The notes: generated from the letters alone by a model not told the origin. A DNA stretch of 32,415 bases from a candidate division WWE3 bacterium UBA1397 (GCA_002305205.1 DBQJ01000003.1:1-32415), one strand, 5' to 3'; shown: positions 17,830 through 25,601, numbered from the stretch's first letter. Translations and numbers: made by a program.

Positions 17830-17835
17830 TAAAAT
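17830..17835 (+). promoter_or_regulatory. -10 box of gltX
   Basis: TAAAAT ends 8 nt before the ATG at 17844, which places transcription initiation at or next to the start codon. The same TAAAAT box occurs at recA, nusA and 28442. No good -35 is seen. Confidence 0.45.
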
Positions 17836-17843
17836 TCGGACAT

Positions 17844-19316
17844 ATGGAAATACGTACGAGAATGGCTCCGAGTCCGACAGGAGAATATCACATAGGTCAC
17901 ATACGAACCCTTCTTTATAACTATGCCTATGCAAAAAAAAATATGGGAAAGTTTATCTTAAGAATTGAAGATACAGATAGAGAACGATATGTAGAAGGAG
18001 CGGTAGATAGAATACTGGATATAATAAATGATTATGGATTTTCCTGGGATGAGGGCCCCAGAGTAGGAGGTCCCCATATTCCCTATGTGCAGTCAGAAAG
18101 ATTAGACAGTTATAAAAAGTATGCCGAGGATTTAGTTAGAAAGGGGCTGGCATATTATTGTTTTTGTTCCTCAGAGAGATTAGAAAACCTTAGAGAAGAG
18201 CAGAGAAAAAAAGGGCTTACATCAACCAAATATGATAGATATTGTCTTTCTCTTTCACCTGAAGAAATTGAAAAGAATATCAAGGAGAACAAAAAATACG
18301 TAATAAGATTAAAAGTACCGGAGAATAAAGATATCATATTTAAAGATGCTGTACTTGGAGAAGTAAAGATAAATACAAATGATATTGATGATCAGGTATT
18401 GTTAAAATCAGACGGATTTCCCACATATCATTTAGCAGTAGTTATTGATGATCATGAGATGGAAATAACTCACGTAATGAGAGGGATTGACTGGCTTCCT
18501 TCAACACCGAAACACGTTCTTTTATACGATGCATTCGGATGGAATACTCCCGTATATGTGCATCTTCCTAATCTTAAGGAATTAGGGGGGAATAAAAAAC
18601 TATCCAAGAGATACGGATCCGTTGCTGCAATAGATTTTCTTAAAGAAGGTTATCTTACTGAAGCATTAGTAAATTTTATTATGTTTTTAGGATGGAATCC
18701 CGGAGGTGAAAAAGAAATATATTCTCTCGATGATTTTATTAATGAATTTTCCTTAGAGAGAATACATAAAACAGATTTAGTAGCTTTTGACAGACAGAAG
18801 TTGCTTTGGATGAATGGTTATTACATCAGAAATCTAGATGACTTGGGGATTTATAATCGTTTAAGGAAATGGGCTGAGAAATTTAATATCTCTTTAAATA
18901 TGGCAGATAGATCGGATGACTATAATATTAAAGTTATATCTCTGGTTAAAGATAGAATGAAATTACTCAGTGATTTTAGTAATCTTACCGGCTATTTTTA
19001 TAAATGGGATATAGTTCCTAAAGAAAGAGTAAGTGAATATACAAAGGATGAGACAAAAGCCTTGGAAATATTAGTTAATTTTCATGAAAGATACTTAAAT
19101 ATTAAAGAGGGAGAATGGGTAAAAGATAGAATAGATGAGATAAACCACGAGATAATTAAAGATAAGGGATACTCACCAAAAGAAGCTTTTATGACAATGA
19201 GAATAGTATTAACATCTTCATCAGCAACTCCATCCTTAGTTGATATAACGGAGTTATTGGGTAAAAAGGAAGTATTATTAAGATTAGAAAGAGAGATAAA
19301 AAGCATTAGCATTTAG
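17844..19316 (+). CDS. gltX: Glutamyl-tRNA synthetase
   Basis: Class I synthetase charging tRNA-Glu, and often tRNA-Gln where GatCAB is used. HIGH signature at 16-19 (YHIGHIRTL) and the KMSKS equivalent KLSKR at 252-256. A CFCSSERL stretch lies in the zinc-binding-like insertion. At 490 residues it has standard length. The ATG at 17844 is chosen over an in-frame GTG at 17826 because the -10 box lies between them and homologues start with a short segment before RMAPSPTG. The gene is divergent from the minus-strand membrane protein; recA begins 91 nt after it behind its own promoter. Confidence 0.95.
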   Translation: MEIRTRMAPSPTGEYHIGHIRTLLYNYAYAKKNMGKFILRIEDTDRERYVEGAVDRILDIINDYGFSWDEGPRVGGPHIPYVQSERLDSYKKYAEDLVRKGLAYYCFCSSERLENLREEQRKKGLTSTKYDRYCLSLSPEEIEKNIKENKKYVIRLKVPENKDIIFKDAVLGEVKINTNDIDDQVLLKSDGFPTYHLAVVIDDHEMEITHVMRGIDWLPSTPKHVLLYDAFGWNTPVYVHLPNLKELGGNKKLSKRYGSVAAIDFLKEGYLTEALVNFIMFLGWNPGGEKEIYSLDDFINEFSLERIHKTDLVAFDRQKLLWMNGYYIRNLDDLGIYNRLRKWAEKFNISLNMADRSDDYNIKVISLVKDRMKLLSDFSNLTGYFYKWDIVPKERVSEYTKDETKALEILVNFHERYLNIKEGEWVKDRIDEINHEIIKDKGYSPKEAFMTMRIVLTSSSATPSLVDITELLGKKEVLLRLEREIKSISI

Positions 19317-19343
19317 ATTCTACTCTGATTAGAGATTAATTTA

Positions 19344-19371
19344 TTGCTAAAGATAAACTGCTTGTTAAAAT
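19344..19371 (+). promoter_or_regulatory. Promoter of recA
   Basis: TTGCTA at 19344-19349, a 16-nt spacer, then TAAAAT at 19366-19371. A leader of about 30 nt ends in a clear ribosome binding site (GAAGGAG) 6 nt before the ATG. No SOS-box palindrome is apparent. Confidence 0.55.
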
Positions 19372-19407
19372 TACTAAAGTAATGGATTCTGCCCTGAAGG
19401 AGTAAAT

Positions 19408-20502
19408 ATGAATGTAAAGGATAAAGATAAAGAAAAGGTAGATTTAGATAAGAATAAGAAAATAGCATTGGATAGTGCAATTGAGCAGATTCAGAAGAAT
19501 TTCGGAAAGGGATCCATTATGAAGCTTGGGGATAAAGTTAATGAGAAATATATATCCGCAATACCTACAGGATCAATAGCTTTAGATATTGCTTTAGGCA
19601 TTGGAGGTATACCCAGAGGACGAATAGTTGAAGTATACGGCCCCGAATCTTCAGGAAAGACAACTTTAGTACAGCATATGATAGCCGAAGCCCAGAAACA
19701 GGGTGGAACAGCAGCTTTAATTGATGCAGAACATGCTTTTGATCCCTCATACGCAGAAAAAACCGGAGTTAAAGTTGATGATTTACTTGTTTCACAACCG
19801 GATACAGGAGAACAAGCACTTGAAATAGCCGAGACATTGATAAGATCAAATGCTATTGATCTGGTAGCTATTGATTCAGTTGCTGCATTAATACCTCGTG
19901 CAGAACTTGAAGGTGATATTGGAGACAGCACCATTGCTATGCAGGCCAGATTAATGAGCCAGGCACTAAGAAGATTGACAGGTGCAATAAGTAAATCAAG
20001 ATGCACATTAGTATTTACAAACCAGCTTAGGTCCAAAATAGGAGTAATGTTTGGAAATCCGGAAACAACTACAGGAGGAAAAGCACTTAAATACTACGCG
20101 TCTATAAGAATTGAAGTTAGGAGAGTGGAATCTATAAAAAGTGGGTCAGACGTCTCAGGTATCAGAGTAATTGCCAAAGTTGTTAAGAATAAGGTAGCAC
20201 CTCCTTTTAGGTCAGCTGAATTTGATATTATGTTCAATGAAGGTATAAGCAAAGAGGGAAACATTATTGATGTGGCATCCGAACTCAATGTAATTAAAAA
20301 GAGCGGATCTTGGTTCGAATACAACGGTGAAAAAATTGCACAAGGGAAAGATTCAGCTAGAACATATCTGAAACAAAATCCTAAGGTGAGGGATGAAATT
20401 GAGAAAAAAATACATGAAGCAATAAGACAAAAAAGAGAAGTTCCTCTTCAAGTAGGAGTAAGCCAGGAGAATGAAAACCATAATTTAGAAGATGATGAAT
20501 AG
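19408..20502 (+). CDS. recA: Recombinase RecA
   Basis: DNA-dependent ATPase that forms the strand-exchange filament. 364 residues, normal length. Walker A is GPESSGKTT at 78-86; the LVAIDSVAALIPRAELEG segment (Walker B and L1) and the FTNQLRSKIGVMFGNPETTTGGKALKYYAS segment region (L2) are intact in sequence order. The charged N-terminus (KDKDKEKVDLDKNKK) is longer than usual. A strong ribosome binding site, GAAGGAG, precedes the ATG. recX follows after 43 nt, the usual partner order. Confidence 0.98.
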   Translation: MNVKDKDKEKVDLDKNKKIALDSAIEQIQKNFGKGSIMKLGDKVNEKYISAIPTGSIALDIALGIGGIPRGRIVEVYGPESSGKTTLVQHMIAEAQKQGGTAALIDAEHAFDPSYAEKTGVKVDDLLVSQPDTGEQALEIAETLIRSNAIDLVAIDSVAALIPRAELEGDIGDSTIAMQARLMSQALRRLTGAISKSRCTLVFTNQLRSKIGVMFGNPETTTGGKALKYYASIRIEVRRVESIKSGSDVSGIRVIAKVVKNKVAPPFRSAEFDIMFNEGISKEGNIIDVASELNVIKKSGSWFEYNGEKIAQGKDSARTYLKQNPKVRDEIEKKIHEAIRQKREVPLQVGVSQENENHNLEDDE

Positions 20503-20545
20503 ATAAGAACAGTATCATTGAAATACATTGTATTGATAGGATAAA

Positions 20546-21061
20546 ATGGTCCAATATAAGGAATATAAAATAAGTGTATATGAGAAAATTCTTACAAAGA
20601 TACTAAACTTTATATCCTATAAACTTAGAACTGAAAAAGAAATAACCTCACGTTTAGATTATTACCTAAGAAAAGAGGAAAAATCATCCGAAGAAAAGAA
20701 TATTATTAGAGAAAAAATATTAAACCAGTTAAAAACGGATGGGTATATTAATGATTTAAAGTTAGTAGATGTATATAAGGATAGTATATCCTCCTCTAAT
20801 AAAAGAAGGAGCGTGAGGGTTTTAAGAAAAACATTGGAAAATAAGGGATTGGGGGAGGGGGAGGTTTCTAAGATAATTAATTCTCTTCCTGAAGATTATG
20901 AAAAAACCCGGGCTATTATAGACGCAAAGAGAAAATTAAATAAACTATCAAATATTCCTATTTATATTAAACGGTCAAAAATAACGTCTTACCTTTATTC
21001 TAAAGGTTATTCACCGGATACTGTACGTTTCGTAGTTGACAGTATATTGACCTTACAATAG
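20546..21061 (+). CDS. recX: RecX-like regulator of RecA
   Basis: A small helical protein that binds the RecA filament and modulates it. 171 residues with the three-helix repeat pattern of RecX: YKLRTEKEITSRLDYYL as the first unit, then DGYINDLKLVDVYKDS, then a C-terminal repeat with YLYSKGYSPDTVRFVVD. Sequence identity to model RecX proteins is modest, but position directly after recA, length and the RT/SxxEL-type first repeat all agree. The promoter of rny lies over its last codons. Confidence 0.85.
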   Translation: MVQYKEYKISVYEKILTKILNFISYKLRTEKEITSRLDYYLRKEEKSSEEKNIIREKILNQLKTDGYINDLKLVDVYKDSISSSNKRRSVRVLRKTLENKGLGEGEVSKIINSLPEDYEKTRAIIDAKRKLNKLSNIPIYIKRSKITSYLYSKGYSPDTVRFVVDSILTLQ

Positions 21062-21064
21062 AAT
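21036..21064 (+). promoter_or_regulatory. Promoter of rny within the recX 3' end
   Basis: TTGACA at 21036-21041, a 17-nt spacer and TAGAAT at 21059-21064, overlapping the recX stop. Predicted leader of about 58 nt with a GGAGG ribosome binding site before the rny ATG. Confidence 0.6.
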
Positions 21065-21128
21065 CATGCCAAAGAGTTTATACTTCTTTGAATTCTTATG
21101 TTTTTATCATTAATGGAGGAAATAAAAT

Positions 21129-22823
21129 ATGGATATAACCTTGCTTATTGTTATTGTAATGGCCTTAATCGGACTAGGTGGTGTTTCAATTTCACTAATA
21201 TCTAAGAGTAGCAAATCAACCAAGAAAAAAGCCTTAGATAGTACATCCCTGCCAAATATTTCAAGCAGCAATGGGGATGGAGAGCAGAGCAGAGAGAAAG
21301 AAAATACCCCTGTAATTTCAGAGATTAGAACAGAAATAAAGAAAGAACAATCGGAATACACCCAGCCCCCCTCTTATAATCAGAATATTGAGAATGATCC
21401 TTTTGTTGTTGCAGCAAAAGCTAAATCTAAAGAAATAATTGTTGAGGCCAAGGATACAGCACTAAAGTTAAGAGTCCAAGCTGAAGATGAGGCCAGAAAG
21501 ATAAAAGAAAGCGCAATTGAACTGGAAAGAAAGATTGCTTCCCAAAAAGGAGAAATACAAGCTAAGGAAAGGGAAATGGAGAATAAGGAAAGAGAGATTG
21601 AACAAAAAGCAAGAACTTTAAAAACAGCTAAGGAATTAATTGAAAAGAAACAGGACGAGATAGAAGAACTTCATAAAAGGAAACAAACAGAGTTGGAAAG
21701 AATAAGTGCATTAACAAAAGATGAAGCTAAGAAAATGCTCCTATCTACTTTGGATAAAGAATTAAATGAAGAGAGAAGTAAAAAAGTTAGGGAATACGAA
21801 GAACAGGTTAAAAGCGAGAGTGAAAAAATATCCCAGAATATATTAATACAAGCTATGAAATTCGGAGCTACTGATTTAGTAGTTGAATATACTACTTCCA
21901 AAGTAAAACTTCCTGATGAGGATCTTAAAGGAAGAATAATAGGAAAAGAAGGACGAAATATACATACATTTGAAGAATTAACAGGGGTGGATTTGGATAT
22001 GGATTCTTCTCCAGGTGAAATAATAATATCAAGCTTTGATCCAATCAGAAGAGAAGTTGCACGAGTGGCTCTTGAAAAATTAATATCGGATGGAAGAATA
22101 CAACCGGCTAGAATAGAAGAGATTGTTGAGAAAACAAAAAGTGAAGTGGAACAGCTGATGTATAAAGCCGGGGATGATCTTTGTCATAAAGTTGGAGCAT
22201 ACAATCTTCCTAAGGAATTGGTACAAATGCTGGGAAGATTTAAATATAGATTTTCATACGGACAGAATATGATTGAACATACTCTCGAAGAAACAAGAAT
22301 AGGGATATCACTGGCTCATGAATTAAAAGCAAATGTAGACATAGTAAGACTGGGTTGTTTATTTCACGATATTGGAAAAGTAGTTACTGAGGATGAAGGT
22401 ACACACATACAGCTTGGTGCTGATTTACTGAGGAAATATAAAATAAATGAAGAGGTAATAAACTGTGTAGCAGAACATCATGAAGACAGACCCTTTAGTT
22501 CCATAGAATCTGCTATTGTAAATTTAGCAGATCACATAAGCGGGGCGCGTCCTGGAGCAAGAAGTGAAGACTACGAATCGTATGTAAAAAGATTAAAGGA
22601 TTTAGAATCTGCAGCTCAATCATTTGATGGAGTAGAGAAAGTATTTGCTGTATCTGCAGGAAGGGAGGTAAGGGTGTTTGTATCTCCTGAAAAAGTGGAT
22701 GATTATTCAACAGCATTTTTGGCTAAGGAAATAGCCAAGAAGATTGAACTTGAACAGACTTATCCGGGTGTGGTAAAGGTTACCGTGATAAGAGAAACAA
22801 GAGTATCAGAGACAGCTAAATAA
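21129..22823 (+). CDS. rny: Ribonuclease Y
   Basis: Membrane-bound endoribonuclease that starts mRNA decay. 564 residues in the standard order: an N-terminal membrane helix (4-24); a linker; a long charged coiled coil (about 100-240); a KH domain with GRIIGKEGRNIHTFE; and an HD domain with the HD pair at His413-Asp414 in LFHDIGK and a second histidine pair in AEHHEDRP. Length is slightly above the Bacillus enzyme. A strong GGAGG site lies 10 nt before the ATG. The order recA-rny-ymdB is shared with Firmicutes. Together with PNPase in this window it gives a full endo- and exonuclease pair for RNA turnover. Confidence 0.97.
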   Translation: MDITLLIVIVMALIGLGGVSISLISKSSKSTKKKALDSTSLPNISSSNGDGEQSREKENTPVISEIRTEIKKEQSEYTQPPSYNQNIENDPFVVAAKAKSKEIIVEAKDTALKLRVQAEDEARKIKESAIELERKIASQKGEIQAKEREMENKEREIEQKARTLKTAKELIEKKQDEIEELHKRKQTELERISALTKDEAKKMLLSTLDKELNEERSKKVREYEEQVKSESEKISQNILIQAMKFGATDLVVEYTTSKVKLPDEDLKGRIIGKEGRNIHTFEELTGVDLDMDSSPGEIIISSFDPIRREVARVALEKLISDGRIQPARIEEIVEKTKSEVEQLMYKAGDDLCHKVGAYNLPKELVQMLGRFKYRFSYGQNMIEHTLEETRIGISLAHELKANVDIVRLGCLFHDIGKVVTEDEGTHIQLGADLLRKYKINEEVINCVAEHHEDRPFSSIESAIVNLADHISGARPGARSEDYESYVKRLKDLESAAQSFDGVEKVFAVSAGREVRVFVSPEKVDDYSTAFLAKEIAKKIELEQTYPGVVKVTVIRETRVSETAK

Positions 22824-22858
22824 CCTCTAGTTATTTATTGCTATGAAAGGATTTGTCC

Positions 22859-22887
22859 TTGATATATTAAGTAATATGAGGTATAAA
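22859..22887 (+). promoter_or_regulatory. Promoter upstream of ymdB
   Basis: TTGATA at 22859-22864, a 17-nt spacer and TATAAA at 22882-22887, in the 124-nt gap after rny. The gap also contains a CTAGTTATT/AATAACTAG inverted repeat with arms near 22827 and 22904, which brackets the promoter. Confidence 0.55.
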
Positions 22888-22947
22888 TCCAGCATATAAA
22901 TAAAATAACTAGTTATAATTATTTAAAGCTAGAATAGAACTATAAAA

Positions 22948-23727
22948 ATGAAAGTACTTTTTGTTGGAGAAATAGTAGCAGAACCGGGTAGGAAAATTGT
23001 TAAGAATATTCTTCCAGAGATAGTAAAAGAAAATAAAGTTGATCTTGTGATAGCCAATGTGGAAAATCTATCGGGCGGTAAGGGTATTACCAGAGAAAAC
23101 ATTGAAGAAATGAAAATTGCAGGTATTGATTATTTCACCGGAGGAGATCATGTATTTTGGTATAAGGATACGGAAGAATTTATAGATAGTATTCCTTTGG
23201 TAAGACCTGCTAATTATCCCGAAGGAGTAATGGGTAAAGGATATGAAATTATTGATACCGGAAAGAACGGGAAGATATTAGTTATTAATCTTCTGGGAAG
23301 AACATTTTCCTCAGATGCAAAAGCATATGTTGATGATCCCTTCAGAACGGCAGATAAAATACTGGAAGAAACCAGATCGCAAAAGCCGGAAGTAATAATA
23401 GTGGATTTTCATGCAGAGGCTTCCAGTGAGAAGTACTCTCTTGCCCATTATTTAGATGGAAGGGTTAATTGTTTTGTAGGTACTCATACTCATGTACCAA
23501 CAGCAGATAATATGCTTTTACCCAAAGGAACATTATATGTGACTGATGTTGGAATGTGTGGAGCTATAGATTCTTCTCTTGGAGTTAAAGTTGAAATTAC
23601 AATTAGAATGTTTTTAACAGGTATTAATCAGAAGTTTGATTGGGAAAATGCTGGTAGAAAAGCATTTAGAAGTGTATTATTTGATACAGAAGCCAAAAGT
23701 ATCGTTAGAATAGACAAGGTAGTATAA
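22948..23727 (+). CDS. ymdB: YmdB-family metallophosphoesterase
   Basis: Dinuclear-metal phosphodiesterase of the YmdB/TIGR00282 family; the B. subtilis member acts on cyclic nucleotides and influences RNA turnover and multicellular behaviour. 259 residues, family length. Metal-site motifs: N37-V-E39-N40, His155 in DFHAEASSEK, His180 and His182 in GTHTHVPTADN, and TDVGMCG. Two ligands differ from B. subtilis as I recall it: position 8 is Glu (GE) rather than Asp, and position 67 is Asp (GGDH) rather than Asn (GNH). Both can still bind metal. It follows rny, the usual order, and precedes the HU gene by 41 nt. Confidence 0.92.
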   Translation: MKVLFVGEIVAEPGRKIVKNILPEIVKENKVDLVIANVENLSGGKGITRENIEEMKIAGIDYFTGGDHVFWYKDTEEFIDSIPLVRPANYPEGVMGKGYEIIDTGKNGKILVINLLGRTFSSDAKAYVDDPFRTADKILEETRSQKPEVIIVDFHAEASSEKYSLAHYLDGRVNCFVGTHTHVPTADNMLLPKGTLYVTDVGMCGAIDSSLGVKVEITIRMFLTGINQKFDWENAGRKAFRSVLFDTEAKSIVRIDKVV

Positions 23728-23736
23728 ATTGCCTAC

Positions 23737-23757
23737 CAGGCAGGTTCTTTTGAAAGG
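23737..23757 (+). repeat. Left arm of inverted repeat flanking the HU gene
   Basis: A 21-nt arm matching the reverse complement of 24044-24064 at 18 of 21 positions; the three mismatches are central, leaving perfect blocks of 8 and 10 bp. The arm runs into the GAAAGGGGG ribosome binding site of HU. Confidence 0.8.
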
Positions 23758-23768
23758 GGGTGTTTTAA

Positions 23769-24041
23769 ATGGTAAAAGCAGATTTAATAGCTAAAGTTGC
23801 TGATAAAGCTGGAATGACTAAAGTTGATTCAGCTAAAGCAATTGATGCATGTGCTGATGTTGTGACAGCAGCTCTTAAAAGAGGTGAAAAAGTTACTTGG
23901 ACAGGATTTGGTACATTTGAAGTAAGACCGAGAGCTGCAAGAATGGGAAGAAATCCTCAAACAGGAGCTCCTCTTCACATCCCAGCAAGCAAAACTCCCG
24001 CCTTCAAGGCTGGAAAAGGTTTGAAAGATGCAGTAAAGTAA
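23769..24041 (+). CDS. DNA-binding protein HU
   Basis: Small dimeric nucleoid protein that bends DNA. 90 residues. The family pattern is clear: an N-terminal helix pair, WTGFGTFEVRPRAARMGRNP with the intercalating proline in the ARMGRNPQTG arm, and a C-terminal GKGLKDAVK. The ribosome binding site AAAGGGGG is strong. Codons are more regular than in neighbouring genes, which fits high expression. The gene is bracketed by an 18/21 inverted repeat, and a strong terminator-like hairpin follows at 24108. Confidence 0.97.
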   Translation: MVKADLIAKVADKAGMTKVDSAKAIDACADVVTAALKRGEKVTWTGFGTFEVRPRAARMGRNPQTGAPLHIPASKTPAFKAGKGLKDAVK

Positions 24042-24043
24042 TT

Positions 24044-24064
24044 CCTTTCAAAACCTCCTGCCTG
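24044..24064 (+). repeat. Right arm of inverted repeat flanking the HU gene
   Basis: Begins 3 nt after the HU stop codon and is complementary to 23737-23757. In the mRNA the two arms could pair and close the whole HU reading frame into a loop, hiding part of the ribosome binding site. Confidence 0.8.
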
Positions 24065-24107
24065 AATGGTTTTGTTAGGTATTAATGTAAAACTTAGTAC
24101 GTACTAT

Positions 24108-24140
24108 AAAGATCCTCGGGGACGCCCGGGGATCTTCTTT
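24108..24140 (+). terminator. Terminator after the HU gene
   Basis: Stem AAGATCCTCGGG (24109-24120) with CCCGGGGATCTT (24125-24136), 12 bp including one G-T pair, GACG loop, followed by a weak T tract (CTTT). It separates HU from the RNA unit that begins 8 nt later. Confidence 0.75.
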
Positions 24141-24147
24141 ATCCCAT

Positions 24148-24176
24148 TTGACACTATAGGGTGCATAGAGTATATT
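24148..24176 (+). promoter_or_regulatory. Consensus promoter of the unassigned RNA
   Basis: TTGACA at 24148-24153, a 17-nt spacer and TATATT at 24171-24176, the closest match to consensus in the window. Transcription should start near 24183. Fourteen bases around the -35 (24147-24160) recur exactly at 28418-28431. Confidence 0.85.
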
Positions 24177-24182
24177 CCAGAA

Positions 24183-24604
24183 AATATATCCGTTGAGTTC
24201 ACAGCGGGTTAGGAGAGGAAAAATGTTAGATTTTCTTATTCTTATCGCCTGTGAGGCGATCTCTTGGCCAGTGGGGAGGATCGGAAAGATCCCCACGATA
24301 ATAAGAATCGCACTATGCATTATTGGTGCGATTTTTAACAAGCATCTATCCAGTATTTTGATACTTGATACTGGGTGGAAATTACCATCTTTTCCCTCAT
24401 TCTCGATAAGAATCGGGAATTGGGTTCTCTGTTGCGCGCAGCACAGAGAAACGTTCTTAATTGATGCTTCTCTTGCACTTCTTATGGGTATAGTTACATT
24501 CATGTGGTTGGAGCCCCTTGTTAAGGTGGCGCTCAAATCACAAGAACACAAATTATAGTTTGTAATAATAAGCTAGAATAATATAAAATATTCTAGCTTT
24601 TCTT
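24183..24604 (+). ncRNA. Structured non-coding RNA of about 420 nt, family not recognised
   Basis: A self-contained unit with its own promoter and a strong terminator. Hairpins seen by eye: 24190-24207 (6 bp, CCGTTG/CAGCGG); 24244-24260 (7 bp); 24271-24296 (7 bp, loop containing GGAAA); 24306-24333 (8 bp, followed by T5); 24348-24376 (8 bp); 24399-24420 (9 bp, AAGA loop); 24425-24450 (8-10 bp); 24503-24542 (13 of 15 positions paired). Long-range pairings are 24233-24240 with 24300-24307, closing a three-way junction, and 24340-24346 with 24463-24469. The stems are GC-rich against an AT-rich background. I find no RNase P core (GAGGAAAGTCC), no tmRNA ends and no SRP signature on either strand. 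An SD-preceded frame of 111 codons (24223-24558) runs through it but has codon use unlike its neighbours. Confidence 0.75.
24570..24604 (+). terminator. Terminator of the unassigned RNA
   Basis: A perfect 11-bp stem, AAGCTAGAATA (24570-24580) with TATTCTAGCTT (24589-24599), an 8-nt loop and a long T-rich tail. Confidence 0.85.
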
Positions 24605-24656
24605 TTTTCTAACATTTATAACAAACTATTTATCTAAGTGCTAAAATATCTCACGT

Positions 24657-25586
24657 ATGGCTAATGGAAAAGATTATTATCAAATATTAGGTGTAGGTAG
24701 AAATGCCTCATCTGAAGAAATTAAAACAGCATATAAGAAACTAGCTAAGGAACATCATCCTGATATGGTAGATGCATCTAATAAAGAATCTGCTGAAAAG
24801 AGATTTAAAGAGATAAATGAAGCTTACCAAGTGTTGGGAGATCCTCAGAAAAGAAAAATGTATGATCAATTTGGTACAGCCGATCCCAATGCTTCGGGAT
24901 TTGGGGGGCAGAGAGCCGGCCAATGGGGTCCATTCTCATATACCTATACTACAGGGTCCGGTGCAAACCCCTTTGATTTTGGAAATTCTGATTTTGATCC
25001 CCTGGATATATTTGAAGATTTCTTTGGTTTTAGAGGTTTCGGAGGTTCAAAAAGACCCAAAAGAGGAAAAAATCTTCATTATGAAATGGTAATAGATTTT
25101 AAAGATGCTGTATTTGGATTTGAAAAAGAAGTAAATGCAGAAAGTGGAAAAGTAAAGATCAAAGTACCTTCAGGAGTAAGAGATGGTACAGAACTTAGAT
25201 TTGGTGGAAAAGGAATGTCCGGAGATACAGGAATGTCTTCCGGGGATTTATATATAACCATAAGAGTGAAATATCCTAAGGAATTCAGATTCGCAGGAGA
25301 TACCCTCTTTGTTGTAAAGGAGATAAATTTTGTTGAAGCTACGTTAGGAACAGAGATTAAAATCCCCACAGTAGATATGAGTAGAAATGATGCTCTAGGT
25401 GAAACAACTCTAAAAATACCTTCAGGAACACAGTATGGGGCTAAATTCATAATTAGAGGGAAAGGGATGCCTAATATAAATAGAAGAGGACAGGGAGATA
25501 TACTAGTTCAGGTAGTTATAAATACCCCAACACGCTTATCTAAGGAACAAAGGGATTTGCTTGATAAATATCTAAAGATTAAATAG
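24657..25586 (+). CDS. DnaJ/CbpA-type J-domain co-chaperone (type II, no zinc finger)
   Basis: Hsp40 partner of DnaK that delivers unfolded substrates and stimulates ATP hydrolysis. 309 residues. The J domain occupies 1-70 with HPD at 34-36; a Gly/Phe-rich linker with FGG and FDFG elements follows (about 78-130); then two C-terminal beta domains with GTELRFGGKGM and FIIRGKGMPNINRRGQGD. The cysteine-rich zinc-finger repeats of classical DnaJ are absent, so it is CbpA/type II, although CPR genomes often use such proteins as the main DnaJ. A TAAAAT box at 24642-24647 ends 9 nt before the ATG, again suggesting a very short leader. dnaK is not in the window. Confidence 0.93.
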   Translation: MANGKDYYQILGVGRNASSEEIKTAYKKLAKEHHPDMVDASNKESAEKRFKEINEAYQVLGDPQKRKMYDQFGTADPNASGFGGQRAGQWGPFSYTYTTGSGANPFDFGNSDFDPLDIFEDFFGFRGFGGSKRPKRGKNLHYEMVIDFKDAVFGFEKEVNAESGKVKIKVPSGVRDGTELRFGGKGMSGDTGMSSGDLYITIRVKYPKEFRFAGDTLFVVKEINFVEATLGTEIKIPTVDMSRNDALGETTLKIPSGTQYGAKFIIRGKGMPNINRRGQGDILVQVVINTPTRLSKEQRDLLDKYLKIK

Positions 25587-25601
25587 TTGTGTTATAAGTA
25601 T

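Noticed and set aside
21069..21095. Weak hairpin after recX as a terminator
   Set aside because: The AAAGA/TCTTT stem is short, AT-rich and not followed directly by a T run; the rny promoter lies just before it.
24075..24551. 158-codon open frame on the minus strand across the structured RNA
   Set aside because: It has no promoter or ribosome binding site, runs against a well-defined plus-strand unit and translates to a sequence without domain character. Hairpin symmetry keeps both strands open.
24183..24604. RNase P RNA, tmRNA or SRP RNA
   Set aside because: The RNase P core GAGGAAAGTCC and its 3' partner are missing, there is no tRNA-like end pair or CCA for tmRNA, and the GGAAA loop lacks the flanking bases of the SRP S domain.
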